This document shows, piece after piece, positions 44,443 to 53,403 of a stretch of 64,000 nt of DNA (its first letter is position 1; each line of letters starts with the position of its first letter). The stretch is taken from positions 5,515,501 to 5,579,500 of the forward strand of contig NZ_CP089309.1 in the NCBI RefSeq assembly GCF_021228795.1, in the 5' to 3' direction. The position numbers and the translations under genes were made by a program. The notes beneath the pieces are model-generated. The model worked only from the letters and a program-made list of their open reading frames with translations. It ran no database searches and was not told the DNA's origin. This stretch comes from Thiocapsa bogorovii (GTDB taxonomy: Bacteria; Pseudomonadota; Gammaproteobacteria; Chromatiales; Chromatiaceae).

Positions 44443-45036
44443 CTATTGTTTCCAGTAGAAATCCATCTTCGAGTGGCTGGAGACATCGAGATGCACCGCC
44501 TTGCGCTGGGTCTGGTCTTCGCCTCTCAGCCCGGTGGGGGTGACTTCAACGCTGTAGTCGCCGGGCGGCAGTTGCGCGTAGAACCAGGGACCTTCGGATT
44601 CGGCGGTAAGGACCGGACGCTTGTTGGAATCCAGAATGTTCACCCGCACCGCCGAGAGATACTCACCGCTGCCCTGTGTCGCGAACATCAGGTGCAGGTT
44701 GAATTCAGGGGACAGGGCATCGAGCTCACTGCGCTCGCTCTCGCCCACACCGCCCGAGACGTAGCGAATGCCGCCATCGGTCTTGATCTGTGAGGACGGC
44801 CCATCGTTCGGCGACCCCATGGGCGTGGCGGCGTCGGGGGCTTGCGAGATGGGGTTCGCCCCGTCGGCCGGGCGAATCGCCCATTCCCGCGAGGCATCGG
44901 CCAACTGCATGCCCTCGTCGCCGAAAATCAGCCGCACCGGCGCCTCGTACGCCGGATGGGCGCCGACCGGCTGACAGATGCCGGCTCCCAAAAGCAATCC
45001 CGTTGCGATCACATTGAATCTGTGCCGATTTAACAT
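44443..45036 (-). CDS. Secreted protein with carboxypeptidase-regulatory-like domain
   Basis: The 197-residue protein has a signal peptide (MLNRHRFNVIATGLLLGAG, cut near VGA-H at 26). The middle is acidic and Pro-rich; residues 105-197 form a beta-sandwich-like region: EFNLHLMFATQGSGEYLSAV, then GPWFYAQLPPGDYSVEVTPT, as in carboxypeptidase regulatory/prealbumin-like domains. Function unknown. It lies 89 bp downstream of the DUF2333 gene on the same strand. Confidence 0.75.
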   Translation of the reverse strand: MLNRHRFNVIATGLLLGAGICQPVGAHPAYEAPVRLIFGDEGMQLADASREWAIRPADGANPISQAPDAATPMGSPNDGPSSQIKTDGGIRYVSGGVGESERSELDALSPEFNLHLMFATQGSGEYLSAVRVNILDSNKRPVLTAESEGPWFYAQLPPGDYSVEVTPTGLRGEDQTQRKAVHLDVSSHSKMDFYWKQ

Positions 45037-45125
45037 GGTGATGTTCGCCCTTGGTTGATTGATCTTGGGTGATGCAGTGGCTCATGCGCGAGGCGTCCAG
45101 CGGACGCCCCGTTGCAAGCCCCGAC

Positions 45126-46211
45126 TCAACCCTTCTGCAACAGACTGCGCAGATCGGTGATCGCGGCATTGACCCGCGAGATATAGGAGGCACTCACCAG
45201 CGAATGATTCGCCATCGGCCCGTATCCGGTGCCGTTGAGGATCACCGGGCTCCAGATGACGTTCTGGGTGTTCTTCAGTTCGCGCGTGATCTGCTCCAGG
45301 GAGACCACGGCATTCTTGTCCTCGAGCACGGAGGCGAAGTCGATCTCCATCGCCTGCAGGGCATGCAGCAGTGCCCAGGTGTAACCGCGCGCCTCGAAGA
45401 AGATGTCGTCGATCTTCATCCAGGGGGTCTTGGTCTGCGTCTGGATCCGGGGGGGCGGCGTCGACTGGCTGGCGTTGGGATCGCCGGCCAGTGCCGTATC
45501 GAGATGGGCCTGACCGACCGCATAGGACAGCCGTTGCGCGAGACTGCCCAGGCGCTTTTCGACCACTTCGAGATAGGTGGTCAGATTGTCTCCGCGGGCG
45601 TAGAACTGGGCATGGGCGGCCGCGGTATCGGAGAGCCCCTGGCTGTAACGATAGAGGGCGTCGATGCCGATGCGATACTCCGATTCGGTGGAGGGCAGGA
45701 GCCAGGAGTCCGATTGGTAGTTGGACTGGGGCTGCGCGAGCTCCAGGTCCTTGTTCTCGACCGACTGGGATTGGGCGCGGCTGAAGTCGTTGCGCAGGGC
45801 GTTGAGCAAGTCGCGCCAACCGGTCAAGGCCCCGAATTCCCAGTTGGGAATGTTGTCCAGGAACACGCCCGGAGGGCTGACGTCATTGGTCAGATAGCCG
45901 CCGGGCTTGTCGAGCAGGGTCTCGCCGATGCGGATGGCGGTGGCCGTGGTCGCCGTGCCGGTCACCAGCTTGCTCTCATCCTGATTGACCATCGACAGCG
46001 CCTGTTCGCGCACGTCAAACTGACCCGGCGAGCGCGACCAATAGAGGCCCAGGATCACGACGACCACCAGATAGGTGATCAGAAACAGCCCGGCGGTCCA
46101 CCAGATGCCCTTCTCCTTCCAGGTGCTGGGATGGTAGTAGGTGGCGACCTTCGCGGCTTGCTTGGTGAGCACCTGCCTTTTCGATAATGTGTCGGCATTC
46201 ATGGCATTCAT
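45126..46211 (-). CDS. DUF2333 family membrane-anchored protein
   Basis: ATG 46211 has GAGGGAACC upstream. The 361-residue protein has one N-terminal membrane segment (IWWTAGLFLITYLVVVVILG, residues 36-55) and a large periplasmic helical domain with GGYLTNDVSPPGVFLDNIPN, YRYSQGLSDTAAAHAQFYAR and FFEARGYTWALLHALQAMEI, diagnostic of DUF2333. A G7 run at 45449-45455 lies in the coding region. Role unknown; probably envelope. Confidence 0.9.
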   Translation of the reverse strand: MNAMNADTLSKRQVLTKQAAKVATYYHPSTWKEKGIWWTAGLFLITYLVVVVILGLYWSRSPGQFDVREQALSMVNQDESKLVTGTATTATAIRIGETLLDKPGGYLTNDVSPPGVFLDNIPNWEFGALTGWRDLLNALRNDFSRAQSQSVENKDLELAQPQSNYQSDSWLLPSTESEYRIGIDALYRYSQGLSDTAAAHAQFYARGDNLTTYLEVVEKRLGSLAQRLSYAVGQAHLDTALAGDPNASQSTPPPRIQTQTKTPWMKIDDIFFEARGYTWALLHALQAMEIDFASVLEDKNAVVSLEQITRELKNTQNVIWSPVILNGTGYGPMANHSLVSASYISRVNAAITDLRSLLQKG

Positions 46212-46253
46212 CTGGTTCCCTCTCCAAGCGTGGAAACGTCACCCGACGATCGG

Positions 46254-46442
46254 CTAGCCGATCCGAATCTGCGACAACGGCGGCATGAGCCCGAAGACGG
46301 ACAACAGCCAAAGAATCACGACAATCACGACGACCACATTCAAGATCTTCTTGATGGTGCCATCCATCGGGATGTAGCGATTGATCAACCAGAGGATCAA
46401 GCCGACGACGACCAACGTGATGACTAATGTAATCAGAGGCAT
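46254..46442 (-). CDS. 62-aa membrane protein (Thivi_2564-type)
   Basis: ATG 46442 has GGAGAAG upstream. The product has two hydrophobic helices (residues 3-20 and 32-52) joined by NRYIPMDGTIKKI, ending MPPLSQIRIG. This is the pattern of the small Thivi_2564 family of membrane proteins found in many proteobacteria. It is 42 bp upstream of the DUF2333 gene. Confidence 0.85.
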   Translation of the reverse strand: MPLITLVITLVVVGLILWLINRYIPMDGTIKKILNVVVVIVVILWLLSVFGLMPPLSQIRIG

Positions 46443-46742
46443 GACGCTTCTCCTGTCAGGCGGTGTGAACATTCGATAGATTCACGATAGTCCCCGCCAT
46501 GGCGAGCGTCTGTTCGCCAGCACACAGAGCAATGCGTTTTCGCTCGAGGATTTCGCCGCCTCCCCGACGGGGCCGTGCGCACCGGACAGCAAAGGTCTCG
46601 AATCCGCGCGCTATGTTTGCCAGCGTACCGACCGCACGGATCATCGAGCGTATTGCTGACCCATCACGGCCGATCGGCTCACGACTTTTTGCCCTTGTGC
46701 CGTCTGTTCTTCGTCCATCACCGACCAACGAGGAGAACGCGC
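46443..46742. other. Divergent promoter region of the 62-aa gene and the Crp/Fnr gene
   Basis: 300 bp with no gene on either strand. It should hold the promoters for both directions and possibly a Crp/Fnr-type operator, but I cannot point to a clear TTGAN6TCAA-like box. Confidence 0.4.
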
Positions 46743-47459
46743 GTGCAACTCGACTCCGCGAAGACCCCCGACCGCTTCGACAATCGGCTCCTCGCCGCAC
46801 TGCCCGAGCGTGATCGGCGACAGATTCTCTCGAGCTGCGAGGCCGTCGAACTGCGGCGCGGCGAGGTGATCAGCGAACCCGGCGACCGGATCCGCGACGT
46901 CTATTTCCCCACCGACAGCTTCGTGTCTCTGGTGACCCCGCCGGCGGATTACGCCGGTCTGGAGGTGCGGCTCGTCGGCAATGAAGGCATGATCGGGACG
47001 CCCCTCGTCCTGGGTGTCGAGGTCACGCAGATCCGCACCTTTGTCCAGGGCGCGGGTCCGGCGTGGCGCCTGTCCAGTGAAGAATTCGGCGAAGCGCTGC
47101 GCCGGAGCGATGCCCTACGGGCCAGGCTCCACCGCTATCTCGACGTGTTGATGAACCAGAGCACGCAGTTGCTCGCCTGCACCCGCTTCCACATGGTGGA
47201 GGCGCGCCTCGCCCGCTGGTTGTTGATGACCCAGGATCGGGCACATTCCGACCACTTCCATGTCACCCATGAGCTCCTGGCCCTGTTGTTGGGGGTGCGC
47301 CGCGTGGGCGTTACCAAGGCAGCGAGTGCGCTGCAGGCGCGCGAGCTGATTCACTACCGCCGCGGGGATATCACCGTGCTCGACCGCGCGGGCCTGCAAG
47401 GCGCCGCCTGCGGCTGCTATGGGGCGGCGGAGGCGATGTATGAGCAGCGCATGGGCTGA
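46743..47459 (+). CDS. Crp/Fnr-family transcriptional regulator
   Basis: GTG 46743 has GAGGAGAA 5 bases upstream, the strongest site in the region, giving 238 residues. The N-terminal cyclic-nucleotide-binding-like barrel has ILSSCEAVELRRGEVISEPG, DVYFPTDSFVSLV and VGNEGMIGTPLVLG; the C-terminal winged HTH has THELLALLLGVRRVGVTKAA. No Fnr-type iron-sulfur cysteine cluster is seen. It probably controls the adjacent envelope genes (inference). Confidence 0.9.
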   Translation: MQLDSAKTPDRFDNRLLAALPERDRRQILSSCEAVELRRGEVISEPGDRIRDVYFPTDSFVSLVTPPADYAGLEVRLVGNEGMIGTPLVLGVEVTQIRTFVQGAGPAWRLSSEEFGEALRRSDALRARLHRYLDVLMNQSTQLLACTRFHMVEARLARWLLMTQDRAHSDHFHVTHELLALLLGVRRVGVTKAASALQARELIHYRRGDITVLDRAGLQGAACGCYGAAEAMYEQRMG

Positions 47460-47658
47460 CCGCGGATTGCCGCCGGTCGAACCGCCGGGCGCGGTGGCTG
47501 GTCCGCCCGCGGAGCGCCCACCGGTACGATGCCCATCAGCAAGACCCCCAGGCGAATCGGCTCTTCATCGCTGCGACCTCCTATCGAATCAACAGGCGCT
47601 GCGGTCGCCTCCCTGGTCACTCCCGCCCTCTGGTAGCGCACCGGGTGAGGGCAACCGT

Positions 47659-48522
47659 TCATAAGGCCGCGAGCGCGCTCACCCGTACCGCTACCGTCAT
47701 TACTGGGCGCTGATCCGGCGAGCCGAGGTAGCTTCCGGCCACTGGTGGAACGGCTTCCGGGTGGCGTGCCACCGCAACGGCGATGTGCCTATTGCCGGTC
47801 ACCTCTCCGCTGGTGGGATCGAACCCGATCCAGCCGGCGCCGGGCAGGTAGGCCTCGGCCCAGGCATGGGTCGAGGCGTTGCCTGCCGCGGTGGCCGGTG
47901 CGAACAGATAACCGCTGACGAAGCGGCTTGCCAGCCCAAGGAAACGGCATGCCTCCATGAACAAGGCCGCGAAGTCCCGGCAGGAGCCGCTCTTGCTCGC
48001 CAATGTCAGCGCGGGTGGCTGCACGCCCGGTTCTTCGCGCATCTGGTAGAGGAAACGGCCGGCAATCTCTCGGTTCATGCGAGCGAGCAGCGCGAAGGTC
48101 TCCATCGGCTGCTGCAGACCCAGGCCGTCAAGCCACCCTTGCACTGCGTCTCGGTCCGACGGGTAGACGGACTGCCGTAAAGGCGCGAGCTCGGCCCGGT
48201 CCTCCTCGGCATACTCGAACGGGTGGATGACGGCGTAGTCATCGACCAAAAAGTCGAACGGATTCTCCTCGTAGTGCTGGATCACCACCCTGCTGGAGAC
48301 GCGCAGCCGGTCCGACGGCCCGTGAAAGCCCACCAGCGCCACAGAGTTGTCCAGCACGTCGCATTTCCATTGCAGGGTATGGGCCGGACTGATCTCCAGC
48401 ACCGAGGATTCGATCCTGACGTTGTGGTTCTCCCGTGGACGCAGGAGCAGCCTGTGGGGCAGCAGCGACACCCGGCTCGGGAACAGGTACTCGGTGACAT
48501 GACTGATTTCGATACGCCGCAT
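47659..48522 (-). CDS. Transglutaminase-like cysteine protease 1
   Basis: The 287-residue protein has the bacterial transglutaminase N-terminal domain (MRRIEISHVTEYLF, SLLPHRLLLRPR) and a complete papain-like triad: Cys181 in KSGSCRDFAALF, His219 in ASTHAWAEAYLPG and Asp235 in GFDPTSGEV. Such proteins accompany Anbu protease genes in many bacteria. It faces left, 37 bp before its start lies another unassigned stretch up to the IS1380 element. Confidence 0.93.
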   Translation of the reverse strand: MRRIEISHVTEYLFPSRVSLLPHRLLLRPRENHNVRIESSVLEISPAHTLQWKCDVLDNSVALVGFHGPSDRLRVSSRVVIQHYEENPFDFLVDDYAVIHPFEYAEEDRAELAPLRQSVYPSDRDAVQGWLDGLGLQQPMETFALLARMNREIAGRFLYQMREEPGVQPPALTLASKSGSCRDFAALFMEACRFLGLASRFVSGYLFAPATAAGNASTHAWAEAYLPGAGWIGFDPTSGEVTGNRHIAVAVARHPEAVPPVAGSYLGSPDQRPVMTVAVRVSALAAL

Positions 48523-48720
48523 GGGAGATTACCGATCGGTTGAATCCGCCGTCTCCTCGGATCGAAGGGAGCAGAGCAGAGCAGCCGCTCATACTACGCT
48601 CATGCGCATATCCATCAAATCCTCACGAGCGGCATCGGCCATGGCAATCGCCTGGCCGTCCGGAGCAAGGCGCCGCTGTCCCCGAAGAACGCCAAAGTCG
48701 GGATCGATGCATGATCCTAG

Positions 48721-50454
48721 CCCGAATATTTCATAAAAAAGGGCGACTCTCGTTCAACCCATTGATAAAATGGCTGTTCCGCCAAGAACGCTTCGGAAGA
48801 AGCTAAACGAGGTCGCCCATGCCCGAGTCTACCCCGGAACAGCTGCGTTTTCCCCCGGTCGCCGGTTTCACGGTCCGCGGCGACTTCGACGGCGGCGCCA
48901 TGTCGTCTGACTTTGGCCCCATGATTCTGCGCGGGGTTGATCGGCAGATCGGCCTGACCGAGCGGTTGAGCGCAGCGATCGATGATTGGCGCCATCCGTC
49001 CTACACCACCCATCCGATGCGTGAGCTGATCGCGCAACGGGTCTACCAGATCGCCTGTGCTTACGAAGACGGCAACGACGCCAATGCGCTGCGCCGTGAT
49101 GCGCTGTTCAAGCTGGGGCTGGAGCGCAAGCCGCTGGATGCGACGACGGACCTGGCCAGCGGGCCGACCTTCTCGCGTTTGGAGAATGGGGTCGGCGCGC
49201 GCGACCTCTACCGCATGGCGCAGGCCTTCGTCGAGGCCTTCATCGCCAGCTACCCGAAGGCGCCGCAGGTGATCGTGCTCGATATGGACCACTCCGAAGA
49301 CGCCACCCATGGCCAGCAGGAGTTCGCGTTCTACAATCATCACTACGGCAACCATTGCTACTTGCCGCTGTTTCTCTTCGAGGGCCTCTCGGGGAAGTTC
49401 ATCACCGCGGTGCTGCGTCCCGGCAAGCGCCCCACCGGCGCCGAGAACGCGATGATCCTCAAGCGCGTGCTCAAGCGGCTGCGGGCCGCGTGGCCACGCA
49501 CACGCATCATCCTGCGCGGCGACGGACACTTCTCCAACCCCGAGTTGATGGCCTTGGCGATGGCCGATCCGTTGACGGATTTCATCTTCGGCCTGGCGGG
49601 TAACCGGGCTCTCACGCCACGGGCCGAGCCGTTCTTGGCCGACGCCCGCAAGCTCCATGCGCTGCGCATCGAGAACGCCCGGCGCGCCGACGCCGACGTA
49701 CCCGAGCGGACCCGCACCTACCACGAGGTTGACTACCGTGCCGGTTCCTGGCCCGGCGCGTGTCGGACCATCCTCAAAGCCGAGGTGACGGCGCGCGGCG
49801 ACAACCTCCGCTTCGTCGTCACCTCCTTGGACTTGCCCAGTCCCGAGTGCGTCTACCGCGATCTGTACTGCGCGCGCGGCCAGGACGAGAACTTCATCAA
49901 AATGATCAAGAACGATCTGGCCAGCGATCGCACTTCCGACAGCACCTTCTTGGCCAATCAGATGCGCTTGTTCTTCTCCTGCGCCGCTTACGTCTTGCAC
50001 CAAACGCTGCGCACCGAGGTCCTCGTCGGCACGGAACTGGCCAACGCCCAGCCTGCCACCGTGATCATCAAACTGTTCAAGCTCGCCGTGCGCGTGGTGC
50101 AGTACAAAGACCGCGTGCGCCTGCACCTGCCCTCGAGCTGTCCGGTCAAGACGCTGTTGCAGCAGGTCACCGAGAGGCTCTTCAACGCGCAGCCCCGGCG
50201 GCGCCCGCCTAGACGCACATACATCCCCGCACGGGGATTTCAGCACGCGCACGACGACTATGCCCACCTCGGGCAGGGCATCGTACGCCTGCGCGGCGAC
50301 AAAACTACTCGTGCCCCGTTGATCAAGCCCGTTGCCGCTCGGTATTTCCACCATTCAACCCCCGCGGCGTCCCGGTCATCGCCCTCGGTGACGCCCAGCG
50401 CCGCGCAAATCCGCGAGGCCAGTGTCGGCTGTGTCGGTTTATGAAACATCCGGG
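48721..50454 (+). mobile_element. IS1380-family insertion sequence with CTAG target duplication
   Basis: Ends are CCCGAATATTTCATAAA (48721-48737) and TTTATGAAACATCCGGG (50438-50454), 15 of 17 paired. CTAG flanks both sides (48717-48720, 50455-50458), the 4-bp duplication expected for this family. Length 1,734 bp with one intact transposase gene. It landed in the left arm of a palindromic element. Confidence 0.9.
48819..50444 (+). CDS. IS1380-family DDE transposase
   Basis: ATG 48819 with GAGG upstream gives 541 residues, long for the family at its C-terminus, whose TGA lies in the right inverted repeat. Landmarks: GPMILRGVDRQIGLTERLSA, GLERKPLDATTDLASGPTFS, VIVLDMDHSEDATHGQQEFA (first Asp), RIILRGDGHFSNPELM (second Asp), and ARGQDENFIKMIKNDLASDR with the catalytic Glu. 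The frame is intact, so the copy is probably active. Confidence 0.93.
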   Translation: MPESTPEQLRFPPVAGFTVRGDFDGGAMSSDFGPMILRGVDRQIGLTERLSAAIDDWRHPSYTTHPMRELIAQRVYQIACAYEDGNDANALRRDALFKLGLERKPLDATTDLASGPTFSRLENGVGARDLYRMAQAFVEAFIASYPKAPQVIVLDMDHSEDATHGQQEFAFYNHHYGNHCYLPLFLFEGLSGKFITAVLRPGKRPTGAENAMILKRVLKRLRAAWPRTRIILRGDGHFSNPELMALAMADPLTDFIFGLAGNRALTPRAEPFLADARKLHALRIENARRADADVPERTRTYHEVDYRAGSWPGACRTILKAEVTARGDNLRFVVTSLDLPSPECVYRDLYCARGQDENFIKMIKNDLASDRTSDSTFLANQMRLFFSCAAYVLHQTLRTEVLVGTELANAQPATVIIKLFKLAVRVVQYKDRVRLHLPSSCPVKTLLQQVTERLFNAQPRRRPPRRTYIPARGFQHAHDDYAHLGQGIVRLRGDKTTRAPLIKPVAARYFHHSTPAASRSSPSVTPSAAQIREASVGCVGL

Positions 50455-50902
50455 CTAGATCCGGCAGTTGACCGCTTCATGCTTCATGCAAGGTCTTGAC
50501 GGCCTTGACAATCGCATGCGTCTGACGGCTCACCGGCTGGGTGAAGGCCGCTACGACCCCTGGAGCACGCCCCGCGCGGCGCCCGACTGTGTTGCAACGC
50601 GTTGTCGTAGAACCACTACGACGCCTCGTTGCGCCTTGTCGGACACCGCGCGGGACGCACTCCAGGGGCCGTTCAACTGCCGGATCTAGGATGATCAATT
50701 TCGCCCCTCCCCCAGTGTTGCGCGCAAAGAAGCATCGCCGGAGTGTCCGCGGAATTGTGCCGCCCGTTCACGTATCATCCTATGTCCCGGAGGCTGGTGG
50801 CCGCGTGCTGCGGACGCCCGCTGATGAAGTGGGTGCGCGGGAGGATGATCGCCATCCCGGCTGCCTCGTCCAGTGGCGACCGAACCCAAGGGTAGAGACA
50901 AG

Positions 50903-51517
50903 ATGGACAAGGGCGAGGGCTTCAACAGCATTTCCCATCTGGTCGGCGCCGTGCTGGCGCTGAGCGGGACCGCTGTGCTGGTGTCACTTGCCGGCGTTCA
51001 CGGCGGGGCGATGCGAATCGTGAGCTTCAGTGTCTACGGGCTCACCTTGATCCTGCTGTATCTCTTCTCGACGCTCTACCATAGCCTGCGCGGGCGGACG
51101 AAACGGGTGTTTCAGGTGTTGGATCACCACGCGATCTACCTTTTGATCGCAGGCACCTATACGCCATTCTGCCTGGTGGTCCTCGGCGGCGCGATCGGCT
51201 GGTGGCTGTTTGGCGCGATCTGGGGGCTGGCCCTGCTGGGTATCGTCATCGATACGCTGCGCGGCAAGGGCGGGGGCATCCTGTCGGTGGTCGTCTATTT
51301 GATCATGGGCTGGCTGATCGTGCTTGCCCTCGATCCCATCGTTGCTGCCTTGCCTCCGGCCGGCTTCCGACTGCTGGTGACGGGTGGCCTCTTCTACACC
51401 GTCGGCGTCATCTTCTACCCGCTGGGTCGCTTCTGGCCCTGGTGCCATGGCATCTGGCATCTGTTCGTCCTGGCCGGAAGCGTCAGCCACTATTTCGCGA
51501 TTCTGCTCTATATGTAA
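50903..51517 (+). CDS. Hemolysin III family membrane protein
   Basis: ATG 50903 gives 204 residues, starting GEGFNSISHLVGAVLALSG as the family does; a GTG at 50873 is an alternative. Seven hydrophobic segments follow, with the conserved FSTLYHSLRGRTKRVFQVLD, HHAIYLLIAGTYTPFCLV and the C-terminal HGIWHLFVLAGSVSHYFAIL. The conserved His residues suggest a metal-dependent membrane hydrolase related to adiponectin receptors. It is convergent with the transglutaminase gene after it. Confidence 0.93.
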   Translation: MDKGEGFNSISHLVGAVLALSGTAVLVSLAGVHGGAMRIVSFSVYGLTLILLYLFSTLYHSLRGRTKRVFQVLDHHAIYLLIAGTYTPFCLVVLGGAIGWWLFGAIWGLALLGIVIDTLRGKGGGILSVVVYLIMGWLIVLALDPIVAALPPAGFRLLVTGGLFYTVGVIFYPLGRFWPWCHGIWHLFVLAGSVSHYFAILLYM

Positions 51518-51554
51518 CCCAAGGTTAGCGTGAGCCACTGCAACCTTTCGAAGT

Positions 51555-52367
51555 TCACCCGTCGCTCACCTCGTCGGTCCACACCTTGAAGCCCTTTAGG
51601 GTGTTGGGCCCGAAGGTATTGCTGATGGCGACGTCGGCCGCGTCGCGACCCCGGGCGATCAACACGCGTCCAATGCGCGGGGTATTGTTGCGGGCGTCGA
51701 AGGTGTACCAATGGCCGTCAAGATAGGCCTCGAACCAACCGGCGAAATCCATCGGGGCATAGGGTGGGGGCATGCCGATCTCGCCGAGGTAACCGGTACA
51801 GTAGCGCGCGGGGATATTCATGCAGCGACAGAACGCGATGGCGAGGTGCGCATAGTCGCGGCAAACGCCGGTGCGCTCGTGGAAAGCCTCGTAGGCGGTC
51901 TTGGTGGAACGTGCGTGCTCATAGCCGAAGACAATATGCTGGTGGACATAGTCGCAGATCGTCTGAACGCGCGCCCATCCCGTCGGTGAATTGCCGAACA
52001 GGTGCCAGGCGGTTTCGGACAGGCGATCCGTCTCGCAGTATCGGCTTCCCAGCAGGAACAGCAAGGTCTCGTCCGGGAGCGCTTCCACCGGTGTCTGACT
52101 CGCGTGCGGAACCACCGGGTCGGGTACGCCCGTATCCCGCACGAGCGCATCGGTTGACAGCCGAACCTGTCCTCGGGGGGCGACGATACGACTGCACCAG
52201 TTGCCGAAACTGTCGCGATAGGCGGTGAGCGGAACCGGCGGGTCGGCGATCAGGTGGTCCGGAACGATGATGTCGGAGACGCGCGAGTAGTGCACGCTCA
52301 AGGTCAGGATCATTGGGGTCGGCTGCGGGCAATCGTAGATCAACTCGTAGCCGATACGGATCTTCAT
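51555..52367 (-). CDS. Transglutaminase-like protein 2
   Basis: The 270-residue protein has an N-terminal beta domain (MKIRIGYELIYDCPQPTPMI) and the core with Cys169 in FHERTGVCRDYAHLAIAFCR and Asp224 in WYTFDARNN. Where most relatives have a His before Trp, here the text is MDFAGWFEAYLDGHW, so the usual catalytic His is replaced, as in a distinct transglutaminase subgroup; activity is uncertain. It is 191 bp downstream of the Anbu gene on the same strand. Confidence 0.88.
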   Translation of the reverse strand: MKIRIGYELIYDCPQPTPMILTLSVHYSRVSDIIVPDHLIADPPVPLTAYRDSFGNWCSRIVAPRGQVRLSTDALVRDTGVPDPVVPHASQTPVEALPDETLLFLLGSRYCETDRLSETAWHLFGNSPTGWARVQTICDYVHQHIVFGYEHARSTKTAYEAFHERTGVCRDYAHLAIAFCRCMNIPARYCTGYLGEIGMPPPYAPMDFAGWFEAYLDGHWYTFDARNNTPRIGRVLIARGRDAADVAISNTFGPNTLKGFKVWTDEVSDG

Positions 52368-52557
52368 GAACTCACTCCTGTGCCGCCCGCGCTACCGGGG
52401 GCAGGCGCGGCAGTTTGGGTCGTTGGCCTCGGGTCGGCTAGGTGGAATCCCCCGCAGCGCGGCTCGCACACGCCCCGCACGGCAGGTCAACGGTCACCTT
52501 GCGCAGCGTCCGAGGTCTGCTGCGCGTGCATTCACCGCCGCGGTCCCAGCGGCGGCC

Positions 52558-53292
52558 TCAGTGGCCTGACCAGTCAAGCTTGGGCAGACTGCTGAACACC
52601 TGCCGCGTGCCTTCCGTCCATTGCTTGCCGAGCGCGCTGAAGTATTCATCCCCCTCATCGAAGCGGCGGCGCATCCGCACTTCAAGGCTGTCACGCTCAT
52701 AGCAGATCAGATCGATCGGCATGCCGACGGACAAATTGCTGCGCATCGTCGAGTCGAACGAGACGAGGGCACATTGGGCCGCATCGTTGAGCGAGGTCGA
52801 GCGGGTAATGACCCGATCGATGATCGGCTTCCCGTATTTGGTTTCCCCGGTCTGGAGATAGGGCGTCTCCAAGCTGGCCTCGATGAAGTTGCCCTCCGCA
52901 TAGATCCGGAAAAGGCGTGGCGGCTCGCCCGCGATCTGCCCTCCCAGGATGAATGAGGCATTGAAGCCGCCACCACTCCCTGCCAGGTGTTTTCCGTCGC
53001 GCCGATCGACGTCCCGCATGGCATCCGACACCAGCATCGCGGAATCGAACATGGACTCCGCGCCCCAGAGATTGGGCACCCCTTCCTTGGCGTTGCGCTG
53101 CTTCAGCAAGCCGATGACCGCCTGGGTTCCGGCCAGGTTGCCCGAGCTCAGCAGGATGATGACCCGGTCGCCGGCGCGTTCAAACACGGTCATCTTGCAG
53201 AAGCTCGCAAAGTTATCGACCCCGGCATGGGTACGCGAGTCCGACGACAGGACCAATCCGGCGTCGAGCATGATACCGACACAATACGTCAT
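52558..53292 (-). CDS. Anbu-type proteasome-related peptidase
   Basis: The 244-residue protein opens MTYCVGIMLDAGLVLSSDSR; removal of Met would expose Thr2 as the N-terminal nucleophile. SDSRTHAGVDNFA, VIILLSSGNLAGTQAVIGLL, GGFNASFILGGQIAG and the C-terminal QWTEGTRQVFSSLPKLDW match Anbu (the bacterial proteasome homologue). Anbu genes are usually found with transglutaminase, alpha-E and ATP-grasp genes; two transglutaminases are nearby, alpha-E and ATP-grasp are not in this window. Confidence 0.93.
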   Translation of the reverse strand: MTYCVGIMLDAGLVLSSDSRTHAGVDNFASFCKMTVFERAGDRVIILLSSGNLAGTQAVIGLLKQRNAKEGVPNLWGAESMFDSAMLVSDAMRDVDRRDGKHLAGSGGGFNASFILGGQIAGEPPRLFRIYAEGNFIEASLETPYLQTGETKYGKPIIDRVITRSTSLNDAAQCALVSFDSTMRSNLSVGMPIDLICYERDSLEVRMRRRFDEGDEYFSALGKQWTEGTRQVFSSLPKLDWSGH

Positions 53293-53403
53293 GGCTGAAC
53301 CTCTCTGTTCGTCGTTTTCAAGACAGCGATCCTGACGCCCAGGGGCACCGGAAATCGCGGGTCGCGACCAAGGATGCGTCGTGACGAAGATAGCCGGGAC
53401 CGA

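Larger units (their letters stand above)
43997..46646. repeat. Copy 1 of a segmental direct repeat (partner at 62253-64000)
   Basis: From about 45059 to 46646 this is nearly identical to 62421-64000, in the same orientation, 17,354 bp apart (17,356 before a G-run difference). Two shorter patches, the end of the coiled-coil gene (43997-44036) and the end of the secreted-protein gene (about 44445-44510), also occur at 62253-62369. This copy has all genes intact, so it is taken as the parental one. Confidence 0.9.
48714..50692. repeat. Palindromic element interrupted by IS1380
   Basis: If the IS (48721-50454 plus one CTAG) is removed, the left side reads ATCCTAGATCCGGCAGTTGA. The exact reverse complement is at 50673-50692. 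Internally, CCCCTGGAG and CCCGCGCGG at about 50567-50593 pair imperfectly with 50643-50670, giving a long hairpin around a loop near 50620. The uninterrupted element is about 245 bp with 20-bp perfect ends, a REPIN- or MITE-like unit. The bases from 50693 to 50902 hold no gene. Confidence 0.75.
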
